From: Hypomyces perniciosus
Taxonomy: Eukaryota > Ascomycota > Sordariomycetes > Hypocreales > Hypocreaceae
DNA: 64,000 nt
Direction of reading: 5' to 3'
NCBI GenBank assembly: GCA_008477525.1
Contig: SPDT01000008.1
Location: 744,001-808,000, forward strand
The notes beneath the pieces are model-generated. The model did not search any database and was not told the origin of the DNA. It saw only the letters and a list, made by a program, of their open reading frames with translations. Position 1 is the first letter of the stretch. The number at the start of each line of letters is the position of its first letter. This document shows, piece after piece, positions 19,394 to 31,655 of the stretch. Made by a program: the position numbers and the translations under genes.

Positions 19394-20639
19394 ATGGCTT
19401 CAGCATCGAACGCCGCGAGGCTGTGCATGCTGGCCTGCCGGCGGGCATCCCGAGTATCATCACGGCTCGCTCGAGCGCAGTCAATTGCCCGACAAAGTCC
19501 CACGATCCGCCGAACATTCGGCACTTCGCCGGCACGATGGGCGAACCAAAAGACAGACAACGATGGCGAGGACGAGGCTTTCAAGACGCTGGATTTGAAG
19601 TTGATGAACCAAGCATTCGTGGATAGCGCCACGCCGGAGGGATTACGGCAGCTGGATGAGCTGGCGAAGAGCAATGGCTTTGCTTCGGTGGATGAGTACT
19701 TGGAGGCGACACTACGGGAGACACCAGGCTGGGCATCCGAGGATAGGGCTCTGGAGGAGGATCTGTATAGAGACGATGTTGGGGACAAGCCGAATAAGTC
19801 GTCGTTTTGGTTTGACGAGGACGATCCAGAGACGAACACGGAGGAGCATGATGAGTTTGATGAGGATGATATTACGTCAATGGCACATGGAAAGTTGGAC
19901 GAGGTGCGAGAAATGAGGCATTATGCTCGATTGGCTGTATGGGAGATGCCTCTTCTTGCTAGTGAGTCAAATCCTACCACTACGTTTTTTTTGTTCTCTC
20001 TTTTTTTGAAACGTGCTGGATAGCTGACGAATTGGGCCAGAACTTGCCAAACCATTCGTACCCCCGACGGAAGATCAGGTGTTGAGGTGGCGATATACAA
20101 CCTACATGGGCGAGTCTCACCCCGCGGAGAAGAAAGTGGTGGTGCAATTTGCGCCCGACGACTTGAAGCTTTCAGCGGTGCAAACTGAGAAGCTGAAGAA
20201 GCTCGCCGGTCCACGGTACAACCCCGAGACAGAGCTCGTCAAGATGAGCTGCGAGAGTTTCGAGCACCAGGCGCAGAACAAGCAGTACCTGGTCAGGCTG
20301 GTGGACGATCTGATCACGGCGGCCAAGGATCCCAAGGATACGTTTGAGGACGTGCCTCTGGATTTGCGACATCACAAGATTGAGAAGAAGCCTCGATTCC
20401 CCAAGGAGTGGCGGCTTACGGATGAGAGGAGGCGGGAGCTGGACGAGCATAGACAGCGTGCGGCGATAGCGGATCTGCAGAAGGCGGAGGGAGGGTTGCT
20501 GGTCGATGGACAGAGGGTTATTGACAATTACCTGATACAGAAGATGGCAGATGAGCAGGAGAAGCAGAAGGTGGCAGAATTGGTAGCTGCGGCGCCTAGG
20601 GTGAAACCATCCGCAGCGAACAGGGCGAGGAAGTATTAG
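19394..20639 (+). CDS. RSM24: Mitochondrial small ribosomal subunit protein mS35 (Rsm24)
   Basis: Exons 19394-19961 and 20041-20639; GTGAGT donor, CCAG acceptor after a T-rich tract; 388 residues. I chose the ATG at 19394; the frame upstream has only GTG. The N-terminus is an Arg/Ser/Ala-rich presequence with few acidic residues (RRASRVSSRLARAQSIARQ), typical for matrix import. After an acidic linker, the conserved mS35 domain crosses the splice site: WEMPLLAKLAKPFVPP, WRYTTYMGESHPAEKKVVVQF, then GPRYNPETELVKMSCESFEHQAQNK. The tail is charged and helical. mS35 sits in the head of the mitochondrial 37S subunit. It is divergent from ALG13. Confidence 0.9.
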
Positions 20640-22323
20640 AAGGCCTTGAACTACGTTTTTTTTATGCGTGTATGTATGCAATGCCGGCAAGAGATGAAAC
20701 ACTTGAGTGTATGTATTATACAAAAAGAGGTGGGCGGACACTACCACGGATAGAAAGTGTGGTGGGATGTATAACATGAAGTTTTGATGTCAAGGAAGCT
20801 ACTAAGGTGCCTATGTATAGGTATGATTCGATGTCATAGGTATTTCGGTGTGTGAAGTAACCGATATGGTGTTATTTACGGAGTACAGAGTATACAGTGT
20901 ATGCATATGTAACCAGTACCTACCTAGGTTTTTACTGCTAAAATATCTATGAGTACTCTGTAGTAGTAGGTGGAAGTGTTGGAGTAAAGCTGGTGTCTCA
21001 GCCTAGAATGAAGGCATAGTGGTTCTCAAGTTTCACCTTGATAAACGGCCCAGAGAGAGAGAGCTGTGCAACCTGTTAGTCCTATGTACATCGACATAGT
21101 ATATACATGCTGCTGGTACCTCAGTGTTTGCATCTTATCAAAAATTCCTTGCTCTTCGCAACTCCACTGGCGTACAGGTGAGTCTCATAATCCCGGCTCT
21201 GATCTCTCTTATCGCATTCATTCAAGGGATGCGTACGAGTAGTACGTACATGCATACATCCCAGACAACCCATAAATAGAAATTTCGCGGGAGGCTCTGA
21301 TTGTAGAAGATAATGAAGTGATCATCATCAAGTGATGGTTTCACTCGGTACGAAACCTGTTTGGTTGGAGGTTGCGAGGCGGCTCGATTCCGGTGCGGGA
21401 TGAGGGTCGTGCATGTACTGAAGAATAGCACGTCTGGGTAATACTACCTAGTACGGTTACGCCGAACCAGGACCTGTATTTTGCCGCGGCACATTTACTC
21501 CGTTATTTTAAGCTTACGAGTAGGTGCGTGGAAGGGGCGAAGTGCGTCCGAACATTAGTCAATCGGACTCGATCCTTATAGCTACGGGGTTGGAAGTCCT
21601 CCCGTGCGCCGTACCTAAGGTATGTTTGGGCGCAATGGGCTGTTTCTTCAATGTGCTGACCTGATAATCTCCTAGTGCTATATCGCACTCGGATAACTGT
21701 GAGGCACTACGGAGCTACCTAAGGTAGGAGAACATAGTAGGATTATGGGGACTAAGTACTTTGTACGGAGTACCTATTTGCGGAGTAGTTGAACACAGAT
21801 GAGCAGGTGCTTTTTACGGAGTACTTTGTACTAGTACAACTACTACTACGAGTATTAGTACTCGTACTACTCACACCTCGCATCTCGCACCTCGCATCTC
21901 GCACTCATATCATCACATGCATTGGCGCCAGCGGCTTGGGGCGTTGTGGGGCAGGTTTTTCAAGATTTGTCCAAGCCTGGTGACATCGAAGCTCGGCAAC
22001 CCGCGGGCCACCAATGTCTGGCTCCGGAGTGGTTCCGGGGCGCCGTCCAGTGCATATTGTCTCGAACAACAAAGGCTCCTCGTCTCCATACTACAAATAT
22101 GTACAGGTACTCCTGCCAACAATGCTCCCTTTCTTGTGCTGCATCCAGGGCGGGGATTTTACTCTCTTATTCCTACTCCCTACGAGGTATATTCAGCACC
22201 TTTTCCCTCTTGGAAGAGAGACAATAGCATTTGTGTTACTATTGGCACAGTCATAGCGGCAATCATAGCGACAGCGACGACGGATTCTTCCCTCTATCGA
22301 GAACTGATATCAGGCCTGTCACC
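20640..22323. other. Intergenic region with short repeated words
   Basis: No supported gene in 1.7 kb. TACGGAGTA copies lie at 20877, 21764 and 21815, surrounded by many GTAC- and ACTAC-type words (21810-21870) and a CGCACCTCGCATCT-type tandem near 21880-21905. The last 100 nt are presumably the aldehyde dehydrogenase leader. Confidence 0.55.
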
Positions 22324-23971
22324 ATGGCCTCGAGCGCGATCCCTGCCTTTGAGGCCACTGCTCTCAACGACATCACCGCCAAAATCCATACCGTGCGCAC
22401 CACCTTCAGGACCAACCGTACCAAGGACGTCCAGTTCCGCTTGCAGCAAATCCGCCGCCTCTATTGGGCCCTTGTCGACAATGCTTCGCTCATCGAGGAC
22501 GCGCTGATGAAGGACATGGGCAAGTCGAAACACGAGAGCAACCTCACCGAGATTGGCTGGTGTAAGCAAGAGTGCCTCGACGTTGTCGATAATCTGGAGA
22601 AGTGGACCAAGGATGAGGCCCTTGACAACATTCCCATGATGTACTGGCCTATGAAGCCGCGTGTCAGGAACGAGCCCCTCGGCACCATCCTGATCATTGG
22701 CGCATACAACTTCCCCTTCCAGCTCAATATCACTCCTCTTATTGGTGCCATCGCTGCGGGTAACACCGTCGTGCTCAAGCCCTCGGAGCTATCGCCACAT
22801 TCAGCAATGGTATTGAAGAAGCTCATGGACGAGAGTCTCGACCCCGAAAGTTACGTCTGCATCAACGGCGCGGTTGAGGAGACCAAGCATACGCTGGAAC
22901 ACAAGTTTGACAAGATCGTTTTCACTGGTGGCAAGAGGACCGGCACAATCATTGCCAAGAAGGCGGCCGAGACATTGACTCCGGTACTTCTCGAGCTTGG
23001 CGGCCAGAACCCGAGCTTTATTACCAAGAATGCGGATATCAAGCTTGCTGCTCGGCGTCTCCTTTGGCAGAAGTGTTTAAATGCAGGCCAGGTCTGCCTT
23101 TCTCACAACTACGCCCTTGTCGAGCGAAGTGTTCAGGACAAATTCATCCAAGAACTCAATAACCAGTACAAGGATTTCATGCCCGACGGTGCAAAGGCGA
23201 GCCCCGATTTCGGGCGCGTGATCAACATACATCACTTCAACCGGATGAAGAAGATGCTTGACGGCTCAAGGGGCAAGATTGTCATGGGCGGCTCCTTAGA
23301 CGAATCAGAGTTGTTCATTGAGCCTACGGTGGTTCTTGTTGATGATATCGAGGACAGCATGATGGTGGAGGAGAGCTTCGGTCCTCTCTGGTCCATAATG
23401 CCATTCGATACCCTCGACCAAGCCATCGACATTGCTAATAGTGTCGATTCTACTCCCCTGGCTCTGTTCGCCTTTGGTTCAGATGAAGAGACCAACAAGG
23501 GTATGTACATGTAGATAGCTAATATTGCATGCTGATGGCTAACACCCCATAGTGCTGTATAACGTTACATCAGGGGGTGCGACTGTCAACGACGGCTTTT
23601 TCCACGCCACGCCCAACCCAACTCCCTTTGGCGGCGTTGGCTCCTCCGGAATGGGCAACTACCATGGCTACTTCTCCTTCAAAGCTTTCAGTCACCAGCG
23701 TTCCATCGCCAAGGTGCCCGGCTGGGTTGACTCATTCCTGCGCGTGAGATACATGCCCTACTCGTCCAAAGAGCTGGCGCGCCACGGTTCCATGGCTTCC
23801 AAGAAGCCCAACTTTAATCGCAACGGCGACGTTGTCAAGGGCATGGGGTATTGGCTCGCTTTCATATTTAGCCTGGGTGCGAAGAGCACCCCAGGCTCGA
23901 CCATTCGGTGGGCACTCTTTGTTGCGCTAGCTGTCGTTCTGAGACTAAAAGGAAACTCATTAGATCTGTGA
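22324..23971 (+). CDS. Fatty aldehyde dehydrogenase, membrane-anchored ALDH3 class (HFD1/YLO-1 type)
   Basis: Exons 22324-23500 and 23553-23971; GTATGT donor, 52-nt intron; 531 residues. NAD-binding and catalytic blocks are clear: IIGAYNFPFQL, AAGNTVVLKPSE, FTGGKRTG, LELGGQNP with general base Glu224, and NAGQVCLSH with the nucleophile Cys258. EESFGPLW and PFGGVGSSGMGNYHG complete the fold. A hydrophobic C-terminal segment (about 505-525, IRWALFVALAVVLRL) would anchor it in a membrane, as in yeast Hfd1 and mammalian FALDH. The family oxidises long-chain aldehydes to acids. In carotenoid-making fungi the close relative YLO-1 makes neurosporaxanthin, but no carotenoid genes are seen here, so lipid aldehyde or ubiquinone-precursor oxidation is the safer reading. 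Confidence 0.88.
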
Positions 23972-24291
23972 AGGATGTGGAGGCGAGTTGGAAATAAGAG
24001 ATGCAAAGGGGCACATACTTAATATTTGGCATGATCATCTATGTTATGTGGCTGATGTCTCGGCATGTAGATATCTTGGAATTAGACCTGTTCGTGTTTC
24101 TTTTGTAATTGGCGTTGTTTGTTGAATGGGTTTTTGACGACGGTTAATGATTTCCCTCAATATGATATGGTTTCTTCGCATATAGTTAAGGGGACACAAT
24201 CCCCAAATCTAGGATTTACCCGTGTTTCTTCTCTGTCCATTCCGTACTCCCTACATGCACAACTTGGCGAGCCCAGTATCTTGCTCCCGAT
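23972..24291. other. Convergent 3' region
   Basis: 320 nt between the aldehyde dehydrogenase and RRP4 stops. AT-rich, with no gene or repeat seen. Confidence 0.6.
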
Positions 24292-25418
24292 TCATCGTCC
24301 AGACAAAGCCGCTGCCAGTCTCTTGCCCTTCTCGCCCCCGAGATACAAGTCATCCTCCATAGACTCTCTGCTAATCTCCACGGCTTCGTTGTAACCGTTG
24401 GTGACCGTCACCTCATCCACCTTCAACCCATGCTCCACCAGCGCCAGGATAACACTGCGGCACCGCGCAATCTCTCGCATCGTCGACACATCGATGTGGT
24501 CGTTCTGACTCGAGTAGACTTTACTGCTGACGCTCTCCTCCATGCGATTAATACCCGCCGCCTCGGCGTTGACCTCGCTCTCGGCATGCTTGCTGATCCA
24601 GATGTACCCATTCACGCCCAGCAAGACATCAATCTTGCCGCCCGCATTCGCCGTCTCCATAGTCCAACCCTGTCTCTTCGCACGTACGACGCCTCCGCCT
24701 CCGCCCGTGCCGCCCACGGCGACGAACACGCCGTTGCGCAACTTACCGTACTTTAAACTGCGCGTGTGCAAGCTCGCCGCGCCGTCTTGGTGCAGCTGCT
24801 GGACTTCCGCGACCACCAGGTCCCCCTCGGCGAAGAAACTCCGGATCTGCAGCTCATCGGTTTCGGTGCGCTTGCGCAGGATGCCGCCGGGGAGGTTGAT
24901 GGCGGAGATTTGCAGGATGGCGAGTTGGCTGGCGGAGACATCGACGCGCCAGCGCTTGGCCTGGACCTCGACGATGCGGCCGACGACGAGATCGCCGATT
25001 TCAGGGGTGTAGCGGGCGCGCAGGGGCCTCACGGAGAGGAGTTTGTTGGTTTTGGTGAGGGTGCCAGCGAGGGAGGAGGTGATGGATGTGGAGTTGGGGA
25101 GGATGTATGTGCCGTGGCCGCTGCGATGCTGTTAGCGATGATCTCCTTTTTTTACATCTTGTGAGCGAATGCGTTGTAGGGAGTACAGTACCGCATCCAT
25201 TGGGAGTTGGAGGTGATGACTGTGCCTGGTGTGAGAATCTCATCTCCCTCATCTTCTTCGTCGTCGCTGTGACGGAGACGCTTGGGGGCGCGCATGGAGA
25301 TGTCGCCTTGGACATCTGCTCCGCCGTCTGAATCCGAGTCTGACATAGTAGTGTCCATGTGTATGTCTGCCGTCCGCGGCGCCGCTACGGGCTGAGGCTT
25401 GAGGATCGTGATGGGCAT
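24292..25418 (-). CDS. RRP4: Exosome complex component RRP4
   Basis: Exons 25192-25418 and 24292-25120, with a 71-nt intron (GTACTG donor, GCAG acceptor) splitting an Arg codon; 351 residues. An acidic N-terminus leads to [20 protein letters not shown] across the splice site, the N-terminal domain signature of Rrp4. The S1 domain follows: [20 protein letters not shown], with [10 protein letters not shown]. The KH domain has the G-x-NGYIWI motif characteristic of the Rrp4/Rrp40 group. RRP4 is one of three cap subunits on the RNA exosome ring and guides RNA into the channel for 3'-5' decay and rRNA/snoRNA trimming. A Gly-rich loop (GGTGGGGG) after VFVAV is a local feature. Confidence 0.93.
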
Positions 25419-26293
25419 TTTGTGTGATGAGATGAAAGGTGTGAAGATGGTCGCCGGGTATGAGGCACCGTATGGGCCAGGATATTGGCCTGTGAATAAA
25501 TCCCTCGCTTGAGGGGATTCACTTTATTTATGCAATTGATTTCCCTTCCTCTTGAGTCTGGCGCTGAGTCGTCCTTGGGTTGTTTGTTGATGTGAGAGTT
25601 TGATATGAGAAGTTGAAGTGGGGCCTGGTTTTGAAGATTTTCGAAGCTTGGGGTGGATAGGACGTCAATGCTTCGACGCCATCTGGTCAGGTAAAGAACA
25701 ACACAAAAGTAGCTTTGAACAATGAGACAGAAAAGGGATTGCGTCTGGTATATAAAATAATACTGGAAACATCATTTTCAGGGCGTCTTGTTTGGGCAAG
25801 ATCTGCTTCTTACTTCATCATTGGCTTCTGGTTTCTTACTAGGCCACTTACACGATGGTAACATGGAAACCGCAACAATGCTTACGATGCCGTTTAAAAT
25901 CTTAGCAAGTAGACTCTATAGTATTTACGCAGCCTCTTTTGTGTTCGTGGGTATTCACGTAAATACTTTGAGTTCGTAATTCGTTTATTCAACAAGGCGT
26001 GGGCATTATATCATCAGCTACAGGCTCTTCCTCCTCCTTCTGCGCCCGCCTCGTCCCTCAGTGTTTTACATATTCATACACAAGAGCCATATATGGACTC
26101 CTGAAATACATATTTCCCATGGCGCATGGCTCATTGCAGTTCGGTAGTGTACATATCGAGTGGAATGGATGCCCCTCCACGTCAGATGGGGCCTTCGTCC
26201 AGCTGTTTCTTGAACATTCGGTTCATCGGCTTGGTTTATCTCGCTGTCGGGAGCTATAAGAGGTTGCAAAGTTGCCAATCGTATCCAGATAGC
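25419..26293. other. Intergenic region
   Basis: 875 nt between the RRP4 start and the DMAC1-like stop, both on the minus strand. The part next to 25418 would be the RRP4 promoter. AT-rich near 25740-25990. No supported gene. Confidence 0.55.
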
Positions 26294-26649
26294 TCATCTA
26301 AAAGCCCGCCATAATCCCATCCATGCGAGTCCCGCCGAGATGGTTACGATTCCGAGCTTCCGACTCCTCATGCCGAATATTGACTTGCTTTGGAGGATAA
26401 CGTTGCGCTGCCTTTCCAGCTGTGTCATTCCAGAAAAGTAGCTATAGCCCGCGAGACCGAAGAAAGCGCCGCTTCCTGTGCCCATACTGTCAGCTCTTTC
26501 TATACTGTTGAAACGTCGACCGGAACAGAGGCAAACTTACCCACGACTCTGCAGCTCAGGCAATCATCGCCTCGGTCCTGGCGCAGAATCTCCTGGAGCT
26601 TCTCCGGCTTCTCCAGTGACTGGAGGGTTGGAATCTTGTCGCCGGCCAT
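26294..26649 (-). CDS. DMAC1-like (DUF4536) small mitochondrial membrane protein
   Basis: Exons 26541-26649 and 26294-26475; GTAAGT donor, CACAG acceptor, phase 1; 96 residues. The core is DDCLSCRVVGSGAFFGLAGYSYFSG, where the CxxC followed by a Gly-rich hydrophobic helix is the DUF4536/TMEM261 signature. A second hydrophobic stretch, GIVTISAGLAWMGLWRAF, ends the protein, giving two membrane helices. The human relative DMAC1 helps build the distal membrane arm of respiratory complex I; whether the fungal protein does the same is inference. It is divergent from the AP-3 mu gene, with 207 nt between the two ATGs. Confidence 0.75.
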
Positions 26650-26856
26650 GTTGAAGGAGCCTCTGGCTGGCCAGGAAATTTGGAACTGATTTCAGATCGC
26701 ATTCAAGCTCTGGCGACGGATCATGATTGGCCATGGGGACATGGCTCCTCTTAGTCAGCAGTGCACTAACATTTCGTCATGCCTTGTCGCGCGACACATG
26801 CGTTAGTCAGTGGTATAGCTTCTGACAACGCTTGAACAAGGGCGCTGGCCGTCACC

Positions 26857-28589
26857 ATGAACGGCGTTATTGAGGCGCTCCATATCTACGATGAGAAACG
26901 GTTTGATTCTCCTAGGTCTTCTTCAGTTGAATAAGATGCTGACGCCATGCAGAAACCCCCTCCTATCACACACCTACACAGGGAGGCCGCTCTCTGCAAC
27001 CCACCTTCTGCCCCTCTACCTCGAACATCCAGCTCCGAGACCGAACCTGATCTACCTCCCTAATACGAACCCGGCGACACTCGTCTTCAGCCTTATTCAC
27101 TCCAATCTCCTGTTCTTAGCAACTTCGTCCACAGAGATTGAGCCGCTTCTCGTTCTCGAGTTCCTGCACCGCGTGATCGATGCCTTGGAAGACTTTGTCG
27201 GCGCACCGTTGTTGGCAGCCAAGCTTGAGAGCAACTATGATGTCGTCGCCCAGCTACTCACAGAGATGTGCGATGCGGGGACGGTCAGTACGACGGAGCC
27301 CAATGCTCTGCGAGAGGTTGTGGAGATAGAAGGCTGGATGGGCAAGCTGCTTGGAAGCATCAATCTGCCTGGGTGGGTGCAAAAAGGCGTGGCATTCTGA
27401 CTAGATCCTCGACTAACGAGAGAGTAGGAAACCTCCCTTGAACACGAACTTCTCAAACTCCAGTGCGCCCTCTTCGATGGCCTCCAACACGCCTGCTTTA
27501 CCATGGAGACGTGCCAATGTACGTCACACCTCGAACGAACTCTACGCCGATATTGTTGAGACGCTGTCCGTCACGCTCGCACCATCAGGACGGCCATTGG
27601 CTGCCTTCGCCAATGGAACCATTGCATTCACATGTAAGGTGTCTGGTGTTCCCGACATTCTGCTTAGCCTGAGCAGTCCATCTGGAAAACACAATATCGG
27701 TGGCATAATGGAATTGCCAGTCTTTCATCCTTGTGTTCGTTTGAACAAATGGAACGAGCGACCCGGCGAATTGAGCTTCATACCACCAGATGGGCGATTT
27801 ATCCTGGCAGGGTACGAGGTAGATCTTCTTCCTTTCACAAGTGGGAAGAGTGGCAGTGTGAGCTCCAATAATTTGAAGTTGCCTGTCAACCTGGAGATGA
27901 AGACCGGGCTCGGCCCTGTAGGTTCAGAATTTGAGGTTCGGTTACAAACAAACAAGATATTCGGTACCCCAAGCACATCATCCGCAAGCCAGCTTGGACG
28001 AGGCGGGGTTCCTGGGCGGCTGGGATCACCACATCCTGGATCGCCAAGTGCGCCATTGTTGGAAGACATGATGGTTATTATCCCACTCCCCGAGGATGTG
28101 AGGAATCTTTCCGATATTCGTCCAAGCAGGGGAGATGCGAGCTTCAACAGGGCAGAAGGGGTATTAGAATGGCATATTCCTGCGAAGGAGATATCTGGAC
28201 CAACATCCCACTTCGGACTACGGTGCACAGTGGTGGGATCCCTGACTGGCGATGAAGAGGATGAATTCGATCCCACTGGGTTTGGATTTGGGACAGACTA
28301 TTCATACAATGAGCCGTATCAAAGCGCACCTGCATCAAAGGCAAGCAATGAGAAGCAGGGCGGGGATAATGGTGAACAGGACCCTAAGAAGGTAGCACAA
28401 AACAAGATCCTAATGCCGAGCTCAGCCTCGGTAAGCTTCTCGGTAAAGGGATGGTTGGCAAGCGGACTAAAGGTGGAGAGTATCATGATTGATACAAGGA
28501 AGAGTCGAGGCCTGAGCGAGGGTGTGAAACCATACAAGGGAGTAAAGTATTTGACGATTAGCAAAGGGGGAGTAGAGATTCGTTGCTAA
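26857..28589 (+). CDS. APM3: AP-3 adaptor complex subunit mu
   Basis: Exons 26857-26900, 26953-27372 and 27428-28589; 541 residues. The N-terminal longin-like domain opens MNGVIEALHIYDEKRNP and contains LIYLPNTNPATLVFSLIHSNLLFLA and VVAQLLTEMCDAGTV. After INLPGKPP and a Ser/Asn linker, PWRRANVRHTSNELYADIVE starts the mu-homology domain, which runs to the C-terminus (FILAGYEVDLLPF, FGLRCTVVGSL). AP-3 mu binds tyrosine-based sorting signals and carries cargo from the Golgi to the vacuole by the ALP route. The first donor is GTTTGA, unusual beside the GTANGT-type sites of its neighbours, but it is the join that restores the conserved N-terminus. Confidence 0.92.
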
Positions 28590-29058
28590 TTGCAGCCGCC
28601 ATATAGCTTCAGGAGCTCCCAGCATAATACACTATGAGACGGGGATGATAGATGTCCCTACCAGCCCATCACTGCATGATATAGATACTCTGTACAAAGT
28701 ATTTCGTACGTAGAAAGTGAATATGACGATCATATGGTTGATTATTTGTATCTGTTATAGGCATCTTTCCCAACTACACCTCAACGGAATGAAGCCATGG
28801 ATCCCTAGGCTTATGCTTTGGGGTCAACTTTAGGGTCTTTAGGGGTCCTTTTAGAGGGACTAACACGCTGTCGCTCCTCTGTAATCTACATAACCCCACG
28901 TGCTTCCGCTCCATTATGGCCGACGTCATTACTCTCCATTGCCGCATTGCGAACTGAACGGCGTCATAGCCGAATCACATTAAGACCGTTTCGTCACCCA
29001 GAATGAATACATTGAGTTGAGAGAGCTTTGCCGCCCACAAATTGGCCGTTGGAAGGCT
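28590..29058. other. Intergenic region
   Basis: 469 nt between the AP-3 mu stop and the MCT1 start. Contains a CACGTG near 28898-28903; nothing else recognisable. Confidence 0.55.
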
Positions 29059-30417
29059 ATGAAGCGTTTCGCAAGTCCTGTTCTCCGGTGCTGGCGCGGC
29101 GCGAGCAGCAGCAACAGCAGTCATGGACTGTCGCCATCGTCGCCTTCGTCAGTGACTCAACTGTACGCGCCGGCTCTTGGTGGACGGGACGTTGCACAGA
29201 AGAAGAGATGGAGCTCAAGTCAGCAAGGCAGACCGAGGACGGCGATATTCTTCCCGGGTCAGTGCATTGAATACGTTGCATGTATGGATTGTAGCTGATG
29301 CGGACTTGCAACAATAACAGGCCAGGGCGTACAAAAGGTTGGCATGTTGACGCCGTGGCTCGAGGCGTTCCCGTCCACGGCGTCTGAATTAATCGAGGAG
29401 ATTGACCATTATGCTGGCTTCAAGATCTCAGACATTATACAGGATGGTCCTTCCAAGGTGCTCACGCAGACGACAATCGCGCAGCCCGCCATCATGGCGA
29501 CGTCCATCCTCATCCTGCGCATCCTAGAGCGCGAATTCGACTTTCGTGTCGCAGACCACTTCGACGTAACACTAGGTCACTCGCTGGGCGAGTTTGCCGC
29601 CCTAGTTGCCGGAGGATACATTACCTTCCAGGACAGCTTCTACCTCGTGCAAAGGCGCGCGGCGACCATGTCCGAGGCGACGAAGAGGGCGATTCAGGAG
29701 TACGGTGGAGAGTACGGCATGGTTGCGGTGATTACGGAGCCAGAGTACCTGCCGGGCTTGATCGCTGCCATACGCGACTTTGTTGGACACTCTAGTGACG
29801 GGAGCAAGTCGGAGAGCAGCGAGGACGTGCCGCCGATTGAGCAGGTGTTGATTGCCAACATCAACAGCAAGAACCAGATTGTGCTGAGCGGTAACATGGA
29901 GAGGATCAAGACGCTGGTGGCTCATGTGCGACAGTTCTTGGGTCACGACCCGCGCGCGGTGAGGCTGCATAGCGATAGCCCGTTTCACAGCCCTATTATG
30001 AAGCCTGCGGTTGCGGTGATGAAGACGCTGTTGGAGAAGAAGAGCCGAGTGCCCGGCCGGGAGAATGAGGATATAATCACGTTTCCGGGCCTGATACCTT
30101 GTGTAAGCAACGTTACGGCCAGGCCGTTTAAGAGCAAGGAGAACCTGAAAGAACTGCTGGCGAGAGGGTGTCTAGAGACGGTCCGTTGGTGGGATGCGAT
30201 CAAGTACCTCGACCAGAAAGAGAGGGTCAGGAGATGGGTTGGTATTGGACCTGGAAAGGTTGGTAGGAATCTTGTGGGCAAAGAGGTGGGAATGAGAGGG
30301 AAGGACTTGGTTAAAGGAGGTGGTGTTTGGGCGATTACAGATCCGACCGAGGTGGAAGAAGTGTTGCGAGGGTTGGAAGAGACGGCCAAGATATTGGAGG
30401 ATGAGGAGGAGGATTGA
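29059..30417 (+). CDS. MCT1: Mitochondrial malonyl-CoA:ACP transacylase
   Basis: Exons 29059-29257 and 29321-30417; the donor GTCAGT splits the Gly of FFPGQG; 431 residues. The N-terminus MKRFASPVLRCWRGASSS is a basic presequence. FabD motifs follow: FFPGQGVQ, TIAQPAIMATS, the nucleophile elbow GHSLGE (Ser154), QRRA with the carboxylate-binding Arg (about 178), and PFHSPIM with the catalytic His (about 289). The enzyme loads malonyl onto mitochondrial acyl carrier protein for type II fatty acid synthesis, which supplies the lipoic acid precursor. An insert of about 15 acidic/Ser residues lies after DFVGHSS. The C-terminus is a charged helix with an acidic end. Confidence 0.93.
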
Positions 30418-30790
30418 TTGATTCTACTAGACCATGGTATTGGGGGACTGTATGGGCTTGTTTGAATAGTATATTGGCAGCTTCAGAGCTCAAGAGCTGT
30501 AGGTTAGTCGTATTGGATGGTTGTGTATGCGCTCGTTCCAGGGCGGTCGGTTTTCAAAATATTGGAATACAGTAGTACAATTAAGGAAAAATTCAATATC
30601 AAATTACCTAAAGATACACAGATTGATTCCTACTGAGTGCCCTTGGAGAGTGAGTTTTGATGTTGCAGTTATTAAAGTCTTGAGGCGGTTGGGATCCCGG
30701 CATTGCCCCACCAAATCATATGGCACTCCCGCAACTTCATGGCGAAGCTCCTACAACTCAACTTCAACATCACCTCGTCTACACACAGCC
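30418..30790. other. Intergenic region
   Basis: 373 nt between MCT1 and the TRAPP subunit gene, same strand. AT-rich, probably MCT1 3' UTR plus the next promoter. No gene seen. Confidence 0.55.
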
Positions 30791-31429
30791 ATGTCTACGG
30801 CTATACCTTCAATTGCCTGCCTAGGCGTCATAGGCCGCAACGTGAGTTCGCTGCTACATACAACCCCACCCATGTATCTGAAGCCCGAGACTGACGCTCT
30901 GTAGAACAACCCGCTGCACATCTCCATCTTCCCTTCATACGACCCCGTCTCCAACGCCTTCGCCCCGGTCCGCACCCCCCTGCAATTCTCACTGCTCCTC
31001 TCCTCCACCATCGACGTCTTCGACCTACGCGCCAAAACCAACGCCGTCTCAGGCGACCTTGGCCTCCTGCACGCCATCGACGACCGCCTCGCGGCATATG
31101 GCTTCGAAACCAACACTGGCGTGCGGATGGTCTGCGTCGTGGACATGCGCGGGCGACGCGTCGACGGCAACAGCGCTAGCGGGGGCGCCTCGGCGGCGAG
31201 GACGTCGTCCGTGGTGGGAGGCGTGGCAGGACTGCGGGATGCGGAGCTGAAGCCGGTGTTTAGGGCGATGCAGGGTGCGTATGTGCGGCTGCTGCAGAAT
31301 CCGTTTTATGACCCGGATGAGCATTCGCCGCTGGGGGGGAGGGGAGGGAAGAAAATTACGAATAAGAATTTCGGGGAGGATATGAAGAGGATAGGGGAAG
31401 GGTGGACACCTGGCGTGACGAGTTTGTGA
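30791..31429 (+). CDS. TCA17: TRAPP complex subunit Tca17/TRAPPC2L (sedlin-like)
   Basis: Exons 30791-30841 and 30905-31429, phase 0; GTGAGT donor; 191 residues. The longin-type order is clear: IACLGVIGRNNNPLHIS, then LQFSLLLSSTIDVFDLRAKT, LGLLHAIDDRLAAYGF, VRMVCVVDMRG, and AMQGAYVRLLQNPFYDPDE near the end. The NPFY-(N/D)P block is diagnostic of the sedlin/TRAPPC2L group. TRAPP complexes are Rab exchange factors at the Golgi and in autophagy; Tca17 supports assembly of the larger TRAPP form. A Ser/Gly/Ala insert after RRVDGNS lengthens it relative to the human protein (about 140). It is convergent with AFG1. Confidence 0.88.
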
Positions 31430-31655
31430 GGGGGCGATGGGAAGAGGGAATGAATGGGAATGGGATGTGTACGCATTGCATGGCGTCTGGGGTTTTATGG
31501 CTGATATGATATCCGCGGCCTGATTTACGTTCATAGTATGTGGAACTTGATTATATATGTTCTCTTGAAATAAAACTAGATGTTTCTTGTATGGCTCACC
31601 ATCTAAATCATCTTGGTCCCTCTCCTTATGCCTTCTATATATATATGCTGGTTAT

